From positions 26,256,655-26,320,654 of the forward strand of contig CM061238.1 in the NCBI GenBank assembly GCA_030848705.1: 64,000 nt of DNA, written 5' to 3'. The stretch comes from Heracleum sosnowskyi. Taxonomy: Eukaryota > Streptophyta > Magnoliopsida > Apiales > Apiaceae. This document shows positions 34,439 through 47,400 of this stretch, piece by piece (position 1 is the stretch's first letter; every line of letters starts with the position of its first letter). The notes beneath the pieces were generated by a model. That model searched no databases and was not told where the DNA came from. It was given only the letters and a program-made list of their open reading frames with translations. Position numbers and translations under genes: made by a program.

Positions 34439-35438
34439 TGTTAGGAATATGTTGTTCTTGATGATAATTATAAAAACACTTAGTAGATTTTGTATTAAGT
34501 CATTTTGTAACTGTCAACGGAATGGCATGCTTTGCAGCGTTTCGTTGACAGGAAGCTCATCAACGAAATGAGTGATGTAGCTATTGCACTGTACAATACT
34601 TCACAGTTTGATACGCATTTTGTTGTATGTATTATATAGATTTTCTAAGTCATGTTGACTTAGTACTAGATAGGCAAAATAGGCTGGTGAATTGTAAATA
34701 TATAAAGCCATGTAATTTTGCCTAAGTGAAGACATGTCAACGGAATGAAGATTACTCTATCAACGAAACGAGGAATACACCATCAACGGAATGAAGAATA
34801 AAGCTATCAACGAAACACATTTCCCTGCTATCAACGAATCATTATTTCTTTTCTGAATAGTTGACAAAGTGATAGTGACAGTTTTCTGACAGATCAAAAG
34901 GGAGATTTGGAAGTGTACTTTGCATTGGAAGCCATCAAAATGGACATAGGGAATAAGGAAACATTCCAATTTCCAATCTGGTTTTTGAGTGGGATCACTA
35001 TAAGACTGAAGACAGAAGACAAAGATCTCCAAGGACCATTGGACAAAAGGGATGAAAAGCAAGCTACTGGCGGTTACCTTTGGTGTACTTTAGAGTAGCC
35101 AAAAATAGCATTGTAAACTTGGGAATATATATAACCAAGTGTAGCAGTTAAAATAAGAGTGAGAGAAGAAAAACAAATAGATTGTATTAGATATCTTTGA
35201 GAGCATACTTCTCTACATTCTTGTAACTGAGCAGCTGTGTACATTTTGTATCACAGATTATTTCCGCAATAAAAACACTTCAGTTGGATCATCAAACAAT
35301 CCAACTGAAATTATTTAAGTGCTTGTGTTTTTATTTTATAAGTTCAGTTTTATTTCGAAAGTTGTTTTAAGTTTAAAATATCTAGAATTGTATTCAACCC
35401 CCCCTTCTACAATTCTGTTTGGTCATTTGGGATTAACA
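34439..35438 (+). repeat. 3' LTR of element B (1000 bp)
   Basis: Matches 26224-27222 with roughly twenty differences by eye and one extra C in the C run. Same motifs and TATA box. Followed by TSD AAATC. Confidence 0.95.
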
Positions 35439-35443
35439 AAATC

Positions 35444-35568
35444 AATATCATAAATTATAAAAAGAGAAACTTAAATATTAATTGGAACATTGAAAAAATA
35501 AATAAAGAATACAAATGGGGCTGAGGAAGATAAATGGGACATTATTAATATTATTTATTAAAGTAATA
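35444..35568. repeat. AT-rich background between B and the large Helitron
   Basis: Continues the repeat unit interrupted by B: 35445-35568 aligns with about 25766-25885, for example TATTAATTGGAACAT and GGGCTGAGGAAGATAAATGG. The alignment stops at 35568, where the Helitron begins. Confidence 0.75.
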
Positions 35569-35570
35569 TC

Positions 35571-38500
35571 AATAACTATAAAACTAAATTCCTACTAGTA
35601 CTAGATACTAAGGATTTTACCAAAAAGTCCCTGAAATGAGGGTATCCTGGTAATTTTCTTCAGCAAAATGAGTTAACAGATAACCCGCTTTGACCTGGTA
35701 TATTCAGATATTCTACCATTTCCATGGATAGTACACAAAATATCCATTACCTAGAACAATACACATAGGAGCTAATTTCGTTAATACCACAACTCATGCC
35801 TAAATTTTTGCTGTCAGTGAATTAGTTTTATGATTGATAATGGATTGGGATATTTTCAAATTTAAATTGATTACAATCCACATTCACAGGCAAGATTTTT
35901 GTAACTTATTATTTGAATAATTTGAATTAGGCTATCATTTTGTATTGCTCTCATCTTCTCCATCCGCGTGTTTATTCAATCCGGGTATCAAATTTCATGA
36001 TTACTGTTCTCTATCTTTGTATATATACATGTTTATATATGTACTCAAACTTATATTCTAACCCAATTACACATAGATGTATCATTATTTTGAATGATGT
36101 TATCACAATTAAAAGGGGTAATTCTGAAATTCAAATCACTAATATAATCATCTTTTCTTTTGCAGCTATACTCAATCGATCGGAGATTCTTTGGACGGTC
36201 TCATCTCCCTACAACAATTATAACTTTATCAGTTTGTGAATTTTTAGATTTTTCTTTTTACATATATTAATTCAATATAAAGTCGTTATGCTTATATATT
36301 AAAACCACCCTTTTCCGATAAAATTGTTTTTACGCTTTTCTACACTCATATGGAAGATACATCAGAGAAAAGTACATCAAAAATGAAACAAGCATGTTAG
36401 TATGTCACATGTTTTTCGTTGTGCCATGCTTAAATTGCAGATATGAATTTCATTATTTTTATTTATGTTTTTCAAGGTTTTAAACATAATCCTTTCTCTA
36501 ACTAATCACCTATGTGGGCGCTCCAACACATGTTTACATCATGCTAAAGTTTGATAACCAATCAGTTATTGTATTTTTATATTGATTTGTTAATTTCTCT
36601 TTATTTTTAATTTTTTGCTAAGCATTAATTTTATATTTGATACTTATCGTAGTTTTTATATGAATTAATTATTCTATTTCCGATATTATGTTTCCTGTCA
36701 CATTTTTTTGTAGATGTTTCAACCCTACAAAACATGGTGATGAACAGGTTTTCCACCAAATGTTTGACAAAATGCAGCAATGAAGAAGTTTACTTCCACA
36801 TTTGTAATTTCTCTGAACATATTTGCTTTCACTTTTCTCAATCAAATTTCATCATTACAAGTTTGTCATGTTCTAATGTTTTTTACCGTCAATAACGAAT
36901 CCAAATTGAATAGGTTTTGGAAATTGGATTTTTACATCACTACTCACAAATGGAAAAGAAATCAGAAGAAGGTGCAGCAAGAACAAATCAAACGGGTTAG
37001 TGGGTGGATTATTTTGCTTTTGAGAGTTAAATTTGCTTACAAGAATCCAAATAAAGCTCTTATTGTGATATTGATTGCAGCAAAAAAAATAATACTTTGA
37101 TATTTTTAAATTTCAGTACTCCGGGATAAGATAATTGGACTTGCAACGAAATCTTACTAAGATTATGCCAATAAAGTTTCCACTGCAGAGAACCTAAGTG
37201 GTATGCTAGATATGCACATGCTTTTCATTAGTAGTGGTGTTATATACATATTACAAGTCTATGATAAGTACTAAACCAACTATTAATGATACAATTACAC
37301 ATTTAACCCACGCCCTTTAATCTATTTACATTTGTTAAATGATTGGTACCATAATCATAATAGTCATGGGTTGCTCAATTGCTACTTTTAGAAAGAACAA
37401 AAATAATATTGAAACTAAGAGGATAAAATAAAATGGTAAAAGGTAGGCATAAAGAATGTGAGAGCTTATAGAACTTAAAGAAATGTGTTTCTTGTAATGT
37501 TGTTGTTGACCCTTGGAATAGACAAAGATTTATCAAACTCAGTCGGTTGTTAGAAGGTGAAATGTGGAGGCTAAATGAGAATGTGAAGCTTCAGAGAACA
37601 AAGGAACCAAGTAAAGCAAAAATGTTCTAGACAATAAGCTCCCAAACAAGTTGGTAATTTGTTTTAAATTATTCTACAATCACTCTTTTCTTGATTAGAC
37701 TAATCTAATACCAAGTATTAGGACATGCTGGTAGTTTTTCATGTTTTTAGGTCAAATTAGTATTTAAAAAAAAGTAGCTAAATGATAATGTTATGAAACT
37801 TAAAACACTATAATGACATTTATCATTGATGGTCCAGTCTTTCCAGCCAGATTCATTGGCATTTTTGCGCAGAAAACTTCCCAAGGTTATTAAAGACTTA
37901 TGTCATTTGACTTTAAGTCGGGCATACACACGGGTTATATATATATAATCATTTAAATTTGTTTAAGAAAGTAAGTGTCACTTTGGTAGATAAGTACTAA
38001 CAATCTTATTTCATTAATAGACAATTGTATATGGCAATGAGTAAATTTTTTAAAGACTATTTTCACTTTGATAGATTTAACAAGTACTAACAGATAAAAT
38101 TTTACTGGCAGGCTCTTATTTACTACATTGTACAAATTTGTATAATACGCAGGAATCTAGACCCTAATGGAAACGTCATCGGTGATTCCAATATGGCAGG
38201 CTCACAATAAAATGTATTCCAATATTGATAAAGGAAATAAAAGATAAAAGATAGTCAGGGATGAAAAATATTTTTTTAAATTATCATAAATAATTAGTTA
38301 ATAAAGATGAAGGACATGTCATATTATACATAATTTTACCATTTTGTAAATCATGCTCCACTTCAGTTATCATTATTTATTTTTAAATTAAATTTATTTT
38401 AAATTGATATGAAATATATATACTTTTTATTATTTACAAAAATATATTTAACTATTTATTATTAAAAGAAAATAATATAGTAACTTTAAAAAATAAAATC

Positions 38501-39900
38501 AAACATATTCGAATTTTCATCCAACCAAAGGCATTTCACAATATTTACTTTGTCGACAAAATTATTTTAATTCAGCTATAAACTTTGTCCATGAATAACT
38601 CCAGATAATTTTATTTTTAACGAGTTTATAAAATTAATAAAGAAAGTTATTATAAATATTCTCAATATCAATTAGTTATAAAATCAAAATTATTATACAT
38701 TAATAATTTTTAATAATCAATTTTAATATACGTAATAAATTAAAATATTTTTTAATATATGATTATTAATATTTCTCAGTAAATTAATAAATAAAGTTCT
38801 ATTTTTATATAATATATGGTTAACCAATCAAAAAATTCTAATAATCGTGTCTTACAATCATAATGAAAAATAATTCAAGAAATTGTTAAATAGTGTTCAT
38901 TCCATACATGTAAGAGTTCAATAATTCTGTTTTAAAATTGAGAAATCAAATAATACAATATCTTTTTGATTTGTTTATGGATTATTCTTATATCTTTTTT
39001 TCCTCAACCAATTCATAATACAAAATGTAATTAATTATTGTATTGTCCATATATATAATATTATACATTAAATATAATGATTTTAATTTTTAATTTTAGG
39101 ATCAAATAATATCACATCTTTTCTGTTAAATTAATATCATATCTTTTATTGATGTGATATCAAATCAAAATTCATATTCAGTTTAGATATTTTTTATGTA
39201 CTTCATTCATAAAATAATATTTCACGTTTGATCCCACATCTATGATCACTTGATTAAAAAATTAAGCGGGTAAACTAATTATAAATTCTCCATATACATT
39301 ATAATATTGTAGAATCATAGGCAAAACTATAGCAACAAAATTGAATATTGATATTATACTTTTCAGAATTTGACGAATAATATCCCAGATGATATGCTTT
39401 ATTTAATGTAATTTCAAATTTCAAATTTAAGTAAAATAATATCTAACTGCTTGATTCATGGAATAATCTTCCTAGCTTGAACTAACATTGTTTATTTAAG
39501 TCACCGGTAACAATTTAATAAAACAATCAAATTAGGCTAATATTATGTAATATATGCACAATCAATCATATACTATCTACTAATTAGTCGCAATCCATAT
39601 TATTAAAATTACGTAATCAACGCCAGAATTATTGCTTAAAATTGTATATAATAACTTTCCATATTTATAAGATTATGCTTTAGATAAAATTTCTTTGATT
39701 TTAAATTTTAAGACCAAACAATATCATATATTTTTGATTTATTTATGGAACAAATCTCTATTTATTTCATCTCATAACTACTCTACTAATCAGATCCTTA
39801 AGTTGTGTCCATTAGACTTGAATTAACACAATCAAAGAACAATTAATCAATAATTAACCAAACATCTTGCATATAACTTTTATATAAATAGACATACTTA
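35571..39900. other. Helitron left part without recognised genes
   Basis: AT-rich sequence with short ORFs (35940-36239 and 36780-37100, about 100 codons) that match nothing I recognise. The stretch 38250-39850 is very AT-rich with no repeat boundary I can define. No promoter or RNA gene is supported. Confidence 0.4.
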
Positions 39901-39910
39901 GTAGTTAAAC

Positions 39911-40464
39911 GGGCTAAATATCAAAGTGGTCACTAAAGTGATGACCATATATCATTTTCATCACTGATTTCAACGGGTATCGTTTCAATCACTAAAGTCA
40001 TCATACACATCAAACAGATTACTCTAAATATGTGTTCGAAAAGTAAAAATAACTTTTCTTGAGTTATACACATATTTGTTCAATACTACTTCAACCAAAT
40101 GAAAAGTTATGAATTCTAGTATTTCAGATAATTTATTTAGATTTTAAAAAATTCATTTACTATTTATATTTTATTAAATCAAAATAAATAACTATAAAAT
40201 TAAAAATAAATAGTAAATAATTTTTTTAAAATCTAAATATAATATCATAAATACTAGAGTTCATAACTTTTCATTTGGTTGCAGTAGCATTCAATAAATA
40301 TGTGTAGAACTCGATATAAATTATTTTTTACTTTTCGAACAAATATATAGAGGTATCCGTTTGATATTTATGACGACTTTAGTGATTAAAGTGATACCTC
40401 GTTGAGATCAGTGATGAAAGCGATATCTGGTCTTCACTTCAGTGACCACTTTGATATTTAACCC
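39911..40464. mobile_element. Palindromic Mutator-like MITE (554 bp), TSD GTAGTTAAAC
   Basis: The left arm GGGCTAAATATCAAAGTGGT and following is repeated inverted at the right end (ending ATATTTAACCC). The arms stay complementary for roughly 240 bp each around an AT-rich centre. Perfect 10-bp duplications GTAGTTAAAC flank it at 39901-39910 and 40465-40474. Long TIRs with a 9-10 bp duplication are typical of Mutator-superfamily MITEs. No coding capacity. Confidence 0.85.
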
Positions 40465-41425
40465 GTAGTTAAACATTATAAAACAAATTCAACAAGTACA
40501 TCAAGGTATTAGGTCTTGCTGGCATGTCTATTTGCTTTCTATTATATGTATCTTACTTTTTGTTACACGTGTCTGCAGCTTTTCTCATACAATGTTCGAT
40601 CAACTTGAGATGCTTGACCCTGCAAGAACCAATTGGAAAGTTAAAGTTCGTATAACAAGGATGTGGGCTTCTGTTTCAACTGTTGGGAGCAAAGATGGGA
40701 GCAACTTTGTTATAGGATACAGTGCAATTTTATTAGATGATGATGTAAGTATATTTCTTATATCGTAGAGTGAGACATGTGTTCTGAACAAATATGTTAG
40801 GTTACTCTATCGTATTTTTTTAATATAGTCATATTAAATGCTTCTAATATGTTTTGTAGAATTTCCACATTCAAGCATTTATATATCCTGATAAATGGAG
40901 CCAAGTTGGAAGCACTCTTACCGAAGGAGGCATATATGTCATAACTAATTTATGTGTTAAGCAAGCAACGGCGAAACTCAGACCCGTATGTTCGAAATAT
41001 ATAATCAATTTTATCAGTTCTACTACAGTTGAGAAAGTTGTTGAAGATGATTTCATGATACCAATGCATAAATTTGAGTTTGTCGATTTGGGAGACTTAT
41101 TCGAGATTGTAAATAATCATGTTCCTCCGCTGTATCCCGACTATGCCACAAGTATGAAAATAACTATTTTGTCTACAATTCACTAATTTAATACTATTTT
41201 TTGTGTCATTCTCTTTACTATGTTTCAATTTTCAATTATGCAGATATCATTGGTGTGGTTTAGAATTTTGAAAAGTTGAGTCATATCCCCACAAAATATG
41301 GACAAAGGAATATTGTCAAGTTCAGAATTTGTGATGGAAGGCAACCAATCAAAATAGCATGGATATAAAATGTATCGTTCTCAATATGAAAAAATTATTA
41401 ACTATTAAAATTCGTTTGTATTTAG

Positions 41426-42223
41426 TAGGGCTGCACATGGGTTTCATAAACCGATCAAACCGACCCAACCCAACCCTTTTTTAACCGGAAAAACCCGACC
41501 CAACATAAACCGAATCATGCATGGCTTGATATTTCCTCAACCCGAATATAATGGGTCGGGTATGGGTTACTATTATTTTTACCCTAAACCAACCCAACCC
41601 GATACTTTAATATAGAATTTTTAATTTTTTAAGATTTTCTAATTTTGGTATATGTGTCTACTTGTTTTCTTAGTTCTTTTGTGTGTTTGGTTTAACTTAC
41701 TATAGTGTCTATTCGCTCCACTGCCAGTTCTTTCTCAACTTTGAGCACATATACTCCCCAAGTGTTCACTTCTATATATAAGGGCCATTTTTCACTTTCT
41801 TTTTTTTGTTATATTAAAGTAAATATTGTTTTTTTTAGAAAGTTATAGATGAGTTCATAAAATTTAAATAGATCTTCATCCCGGGCTATAAGAATAACTT
41901 TTATTAGGAAAACAATCAATCAAGACAAACAGTCCATGAAGTTTCATTTTTTAAAGTTTATTTCATTAGTTAATTAATTATAAAAATGAAAGCTTGTTAA
42001 TTAATAGTGTCAATATTTGCTCACTCAAATTGTGATTTTATTTTCTCATCACCTTCACTCCAAAACCCATCAACCCGAACCAACCCGAACCGTCTTGTAT
42101 AGAGTAGGGTTGGGTTACTCAATAATTTTATTTGTTATGGGTTAAAATTTTCGAGGCCGAGTTAATTGGGTTGGGTTGTTAAAATGCTCTTAACCCGGCC
42201 AACCCAACCCATGTGCAGCCCTA
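41426..42223. mobile_element. hAT-like non-autonomous element (798 bp), TSD GTATTTAG
   Basis: Terminal inverted repeats TAGGGCTGCACATGGGTT and AACCCATGTGCAGCCCTA. Perfect 8-bp duplications GTATTTAG at 41418-41425 and 42224-42231. Subterminal AACCCGAC-type repeats. The 8-bp duplication and TAGGG ends fit hAT. It has no transposase and lies in a non-coding stretch of the RPA-like gene. Confidence 0.92.
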
Positions 42224-42332
42224 GTATTTAGCATGTTGTAGTTTTTTGAACATGGTATAACATCTAAATCTTCTGCTACATTTTCTGTAAATTGTTTATT
42301 TGTATATCATAAATTATATATATATATATATT

Positions 42333-42367
42333 AAATTAGATTAGATAAATTAGATTAGATTAGATTA
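42333..42367. repeat. ATTAG microsatellite
   Basis: Short run of TTAGA-type repeats just after a TA run (42320-42331), in an intron of the RPA-like gene. Confidence 0.7.
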
Positions 42368-44455
42368 CCTAAACATATTTATTAAATTTAAAATTTTAAA
42401 AATTTTAATAATTCACTGTTTCCACACATTTATATAAATATGTCAAAAACTAATATTTCTTACAGGAACTCTCCGAAAGTCACAGTTTGGGGTAAACTGG
42501 CTGAAATCACGGACACAAATTATAAACCCGAATTGGAAACTCCAATCATTGCAATGTTGACCAGTGCAAAGCTACAAAAATTTATAAGTGAGACTATCAT
42601 TCAATTTTGCAAATATCTAAGTTCAGATTTTCAATTATTAAAATGTTTCCTAATTTAAACACATTAATCAATCTCTTCTTAATCTTGCAGATTCTGTCCA
42701 GATAAGTATGATGCCATCTTCCAAAATTTATTTCAATTTGGACACTGATGTGGTAAAAACACTTCGTAAAAGGTAAATATTTTTAAATGTCTATTTTTCG
42801 GATAGATTTAATTTTTTTTAATTTACTTTAAAAAAAAACATTTAACCTATATGAAAAATTATGTAATTTTAGTGTAAAATTTATTTTTTAGGCTAGCTCA
42901 ACAGGGATACAAAACTCCTGAAAATATTGGATCAGTATCTACTGTATCTAATAATGTTCAATTTGTTGAAACTCTGACACTTAAGGAATTGACCGAAAAA
43001 ACATCTAGTGACTATATAAAGGTATGATAACAAATAATATCTCATTACATATTTTTTAATTTCTTTTTAATGGTTCTCTGTAATTTGAATTATTATTCTG
43101 CAGAGAAATGTCACGTGTTTTGTTACAATCAAAAGGGTGGAAGCAGGTGATAGTTGGTGGTACTATGGTTTTTAACTTCTGTCATGAAGAGGTTCACCTG
43201 CTAGAAGGAAGGTATAAGTGTGTCAATCCTAAATGTCTTAAAAGCTCGCCATATGCAGAAAAAAAGGTATTTATATCAAAAAATATAACTTTTTTTTGTA
43301 AATTATCATTATTGATAATAAATAAATAATGTAAGAATACATACGTATTTGTAAACAAATACAAAAGTATGGTGCTTGCTCATGACAAAACTGAAGCAGT
43401 TAATGTTGTCCTTAGTGATCGTGCCGTTAAACGATTAGTTGGTAAAACTACAACCATGTTGTTGGAAGAAATTGAGGATCTTGCTGAGGTATAACCAACT
43501 ATATGTTTTTATTAATTAAACATGATCGTTATACTTACGCATAAAAATTTCACGCTAATGGCTTATTGTTTATTATATATGTTAGACTCCTCTAAGTAAA
43601 CTCTTTCCTCAACAAATATTGGACATTGCGAACAAAGATGTTACTTTCAACATATTGATCAGTGATGATAATGTATTGATTAATAGTACCATGTACAATG
43701 CCACTGATGCATATTATCCAAAAAGTAAAAATCATCAACTTCTGAAATAGTAGAAGAAATTCCCGAGTCTACTGAATCCGGCTTTGGAGAGGTTAGTTAA
43801 GTTTCTTATATTCCCCTAAAAATTATTCATATCCTATATTTTTTATTTTTACTTTTATTAAGATAATAATCAAACAATATAATTCAATTGTAATTCAAAC
43901 AGAGTGGCGAAGTAATTTTTTGTTGCAACACCCCGGGTTCTGCTAGATCATGCAACAAGAAGATAAAAACAGTTTTTCATCTTTACTTTAATATTATATA
44001 TCTTTTCACGAAAGTGTATTTTATACAATTTTTATGTTTATGTTGTACTAATAAAAAATGAATGCATTTCAATTACAGGAACACTAAGGAGTGATATTCA
44101 TCCGGTCGAATTTCCTTTTTTCTGGTGGTTTTGAAATTTGCTTTAAAGCTTTGCAGAATAAAAGAACTAATTGTTTAGTGTGATTAGGTTCATTTCTGGA
44201 TTGTCTTATGTTTTTTACTTAAATAAGATTTATTGACATGTGAAGGATTACAAAGAATATTACTTATTTATCCATTTCAGATCTATTGCTTTTTCATTTT
44301 CAATTTTTTTTTAATTTTATATATATGCGTTGATGTGTTTATTAAAAGTTAGTAGTTGATTTTGCAATGCACTTGATAACATCTATTATAATTCATAACA
44401 ATAAAATTATCTTGACGAAAATTGCAAATAATTTTATATCATTCAATATAATTCA

Positions 44456-44486
44456 CCCGTGTGCGAAGCACGGGCAAATTCCCTAG
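44456..44486 (+). other. Internal Helitron 3' end
   Basis: Hairpin CCCGTG, loop TGCGAAG, CACGGG (44456-44474), eight bases, then CTAG (44483-44486) followed by T. This is a textbook Helitron terminus, about 0.5 kb after the RPA-like gene. The outer end at 52837 shares the GTGTGCGAAGCAC core. Confidence 0.85.
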
Positions 44487-47400
44487 TATTCTAAAAGTCT
44501 GCTAGCATTGCACATTCCAAATGACTTTCAATACCCTTTTACTTTTTTTCTCCCTTTCAAATATTTCATATATTTTTTTGTCTTTTCACCCTCAACTGGG
44601 TCATCCAACCTAAAACGGGTACTATCCATCTATTTTTAAGTCTTTTTTATGTTAAACGGGTCACCCGTCCATATTTGGATATTACCCATGCAATTGAATT
44701 TAATTAACGTCAGTTATGTAACTGATTTTGTGCTAATTTATCTTTTTTCTCCACATTCAACCATGTTTCCTCCTAATCAGTTGTTTTTGAATTTTGAAAT
44801 CCTTAATTTGTGCAAAAACTTTGAAAACTACCAAACAGAATTCATGTTTTTATCATATTCTGCTTAATTGAATTTTCATTCTCATTTTCTTAACTTTTAC
44901 TATACGGATTAACCCATGTTTTGTGTATATATGTTTGTACATGTTTTGTGTAATTATGTTTTTGGGTGTTGGATTAGGGTTTAATATTTCGTTCTTATCA
45001 CATTATTACCAGTTGCAGCGATAATTGGGATCCATCAAGTTTCATCAAAAGATTAATCCAGGTACATATTTCAACATAATCTTTTAAATACTTTTAATTT
45101 GTACAGAAAATTTGTGTTACTCTTCTATTACCTCTCACTTTCTTTGCCTAAATATGTTTAAGATGAACATGAATTTTAGGATAGTGATTTAAGTATTTTA
45201 TAATATTTATTTGTTTCTGATTAGGTTATTGTTAAGTGTCTATGAACCTTTACTTATGACATATTTTAGAGATGCTCAATTTCTCTTTCAGTCTTTCCTC
45301 TTTATAGTTTGACCTAAATGCATCCTAAAATAAGAGATTCTTCCAATTTGCAAGGATAATGTCCAAGATATAAAAAGGTATACTAAAAAATCTTGCCTAC
45401 TTTGCTCTCAGATCTAAACCAATGTTGAAAGCGTTGTAAGTATTCTCATTAATTCATTTTCTATATTTTGAACTTTAAATTTTTACATCGATTGCGGAGA
45501 TCCTAAGTCAATCAACTTCTTGGCAAAAGAAGGTCAACATATGACTTGATTAAAGCTGCAAATGGAGATGAGGTTAAAGCTGGTAGCTTGGGGCATATGG
45601 ATGGAGAATATAGGAAAGTAATGGGTTTGTACATGCAATGACTGAGATGCATGATTATGTTTGCAGAAAGGAAGTGTTTTCCAGGAAATCTTTGGAAAGA
45701 ACGTTTAGTGGGTGGAGACATTGGGAACTGCCTAGACTCTTTTGATGCAGTTAGGTCGTTGTGAAAGGTAGTATATGTGCTATATTAATTGAATCATATT
45801 TTATTATATTTTTTGAATCTCATTTAACTCAATCTATATATTATTTGTATTTTCATTGAGAGTTTGATGTGATTTTAGTCAATAATAATTAGTATTGAGT
45901 TTGATTTCTAAATCACGAATTTAAGTAGTATATAATATTTTCGTGATATTGTCATTGTGTAGTACATGACTTTCATTTTTAGTTTTTTGGTTATGGATTC
46001 ATTGAATTGTTAAAACTACTAATATCTTCTATTGGCGATCATGATACTCATATTTTGTTCAATGCCAATTCACTTAGCAAATAATTATATTCCTTTGAGG
46101 CCTTACAGTGCTTCCTCTTCTAAGTTGCATGCCTCTCAAGACTAAGTTTACAATTCTAAAGGTACAGTTCTAAACGTTAGTTTGATACAGTTCAAACGTT
46201 TTAGGTATTTTTTAAATATGAATTACAAATTCATATGTTTTTGACAATAATTGATACATATAATTGTTTGGTCATCTGAATGTATATGCAATTTGTTTTT
46301 AGTATTAGTTTTTTTGCAACCAACTATATATGATTATACTCAGACCTGCACCTTTTCATTTAGGAACTAAAAACGGTTTAAATAATAGATTTGGTAATAG
46401 AGGTGTCTTTCTTTTGCCTACAAGTCTATGGCATGATGACTTGCCCAATTTCTATTCACTACGTGCATCGTCGTGTATTTCATTAGTTAATGTTTGCTAA
46501 TTGTTATTGCTATAGACCCAAATACATTACATCTGAGGTATTATATTGATTTCACCATTTAACATGATAATACTTTGCTTGATTATGTTAAATACATCAT
46601 TCACTTTTGATTATTAATATGGATGACGCATTACAAGTGTTAGTTGTAGTAAAAAATTAGTATTATAAAATGCAAGTTGAACTTATAATGAATGGTATGT
46701 AAGTTCTGTTTGATCCTTATTGTGCGTATTCCTGCATTTTGAGATACTTACAATGTCTTCATTCATATATGATATGACCATATGCCTATGAAATTGTCTC
46801 GATTATAGACTTATGACATCAGCCAGTGCAATTATGAAATTTTTTCCTTATCCACTAATTACTTAATGATCATTCCCACTATTGTCAGGACCTCCCCAGT
46901 CTTATATTAGGGAAATAAATCATCAGATTAATACTCAAGCAAGTAAGTGGGCATCTTCTTCGGGTATGTAAAACCTTATGATTGTCCATTACAGCTTCTT
47001 GAAGTTCACATTTTACATGTAATTTGTACTCTTTACTATTTTTTTATTGATTTATAAATTTAGGCAATGTACTTTCACGTCGTGCCAGCCAAAACATTCT
47101 CACGCATTCGCAAAGGAGACTAAATAATGTTCATATATCAGGTACGTTGGCGTTCCTTTTTAAATACACGGCTATAGAAACAAAAAAATGATAAAATACT
47201 CAGCTACTTGCAGGCTATATATAGAGAAACTATACGGTAGTCATTGAAGTTGCAGTTCCGAATTATATCATATTTAACCCACCATCTGTGCAACAGAAAG
47301 CACTCTCTAACTTTATGTAGCTCCTGCTAATACCCCATTTTATATCTTTATGTAGCTCATGTTAAACACTTTGTTCCTGATGACATTACTCTTACATTGT

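Larger units (their letters stand above)
26224..35438 (+). mobile_element. Element B: complete, internally deleted SIRE-like Ty1/copia element
   Basis: LTR 26224-27222, initiator-Met PBS, gag, truncated RT/RNase H, spacer, long broken ORF3, polypurine tract, LTR 34439-35438. Perfect 5-bp TSD AAATC at 26219-26223 and 35439-35443. Protease, integrase and the N-terminal half of RT are missing at one junction near 28060. The long extra 3' ORF, the TTGGGGGAGAT polypurine tract and the RT sequence fit the SIRE/Maximus lineage. By eye the LTRs differ at about 2% of sites. Confidence 0.93.
40592..44000 (+). pseudogene. RPA70-like single-strand DNA-binding protein of the Helitron
   Basis: Exons inferred from homology and splice sites: 40592-40744 (MFDQLEMLDPARTNWKVKVR), 40860-41151, 41244-about 41368, 42466-42587 (VTVWGKLAEI), 42691-42772, 42892-43021, 43104-43266, about 43362-43488, 43586-43800 and 43904-about 44000. 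Introns show GT/AG at most sites. The first part is an RPA1-like OB fold; the later part has the zinc-ribbon region (GRYKCVNPKCLKS) and the C-terminal OB-fold sequence VVLSDRAVKRLVGKT. In plant Helitrons such genes accompany rolling-circle replication. TAG at 41261-41263 and TAA in exon 7 (WWYYGF then stop), with loss of part of the zinc region, show it is broken. A hAT MITE lies between exons 3 and 4. Confidence 0.82.

Noticed and set aside
36284..36310. Alternative Helitron 5' end (TTATATATTAAAACC)
   Set aside because: Lacks the leading TC after A and has no empty-site support, unlike 35569.
36780..37100. 106-codon ORF as a gene
   Set aside because: Lys/Asn-rich and AT-biased, no recognisable domain, in decayed Helitron sequence.
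45512..45721. 69-codon minus-strand ORF
   Set aside because: No homology recognised, no promoter context, ordinary by chance in this region.
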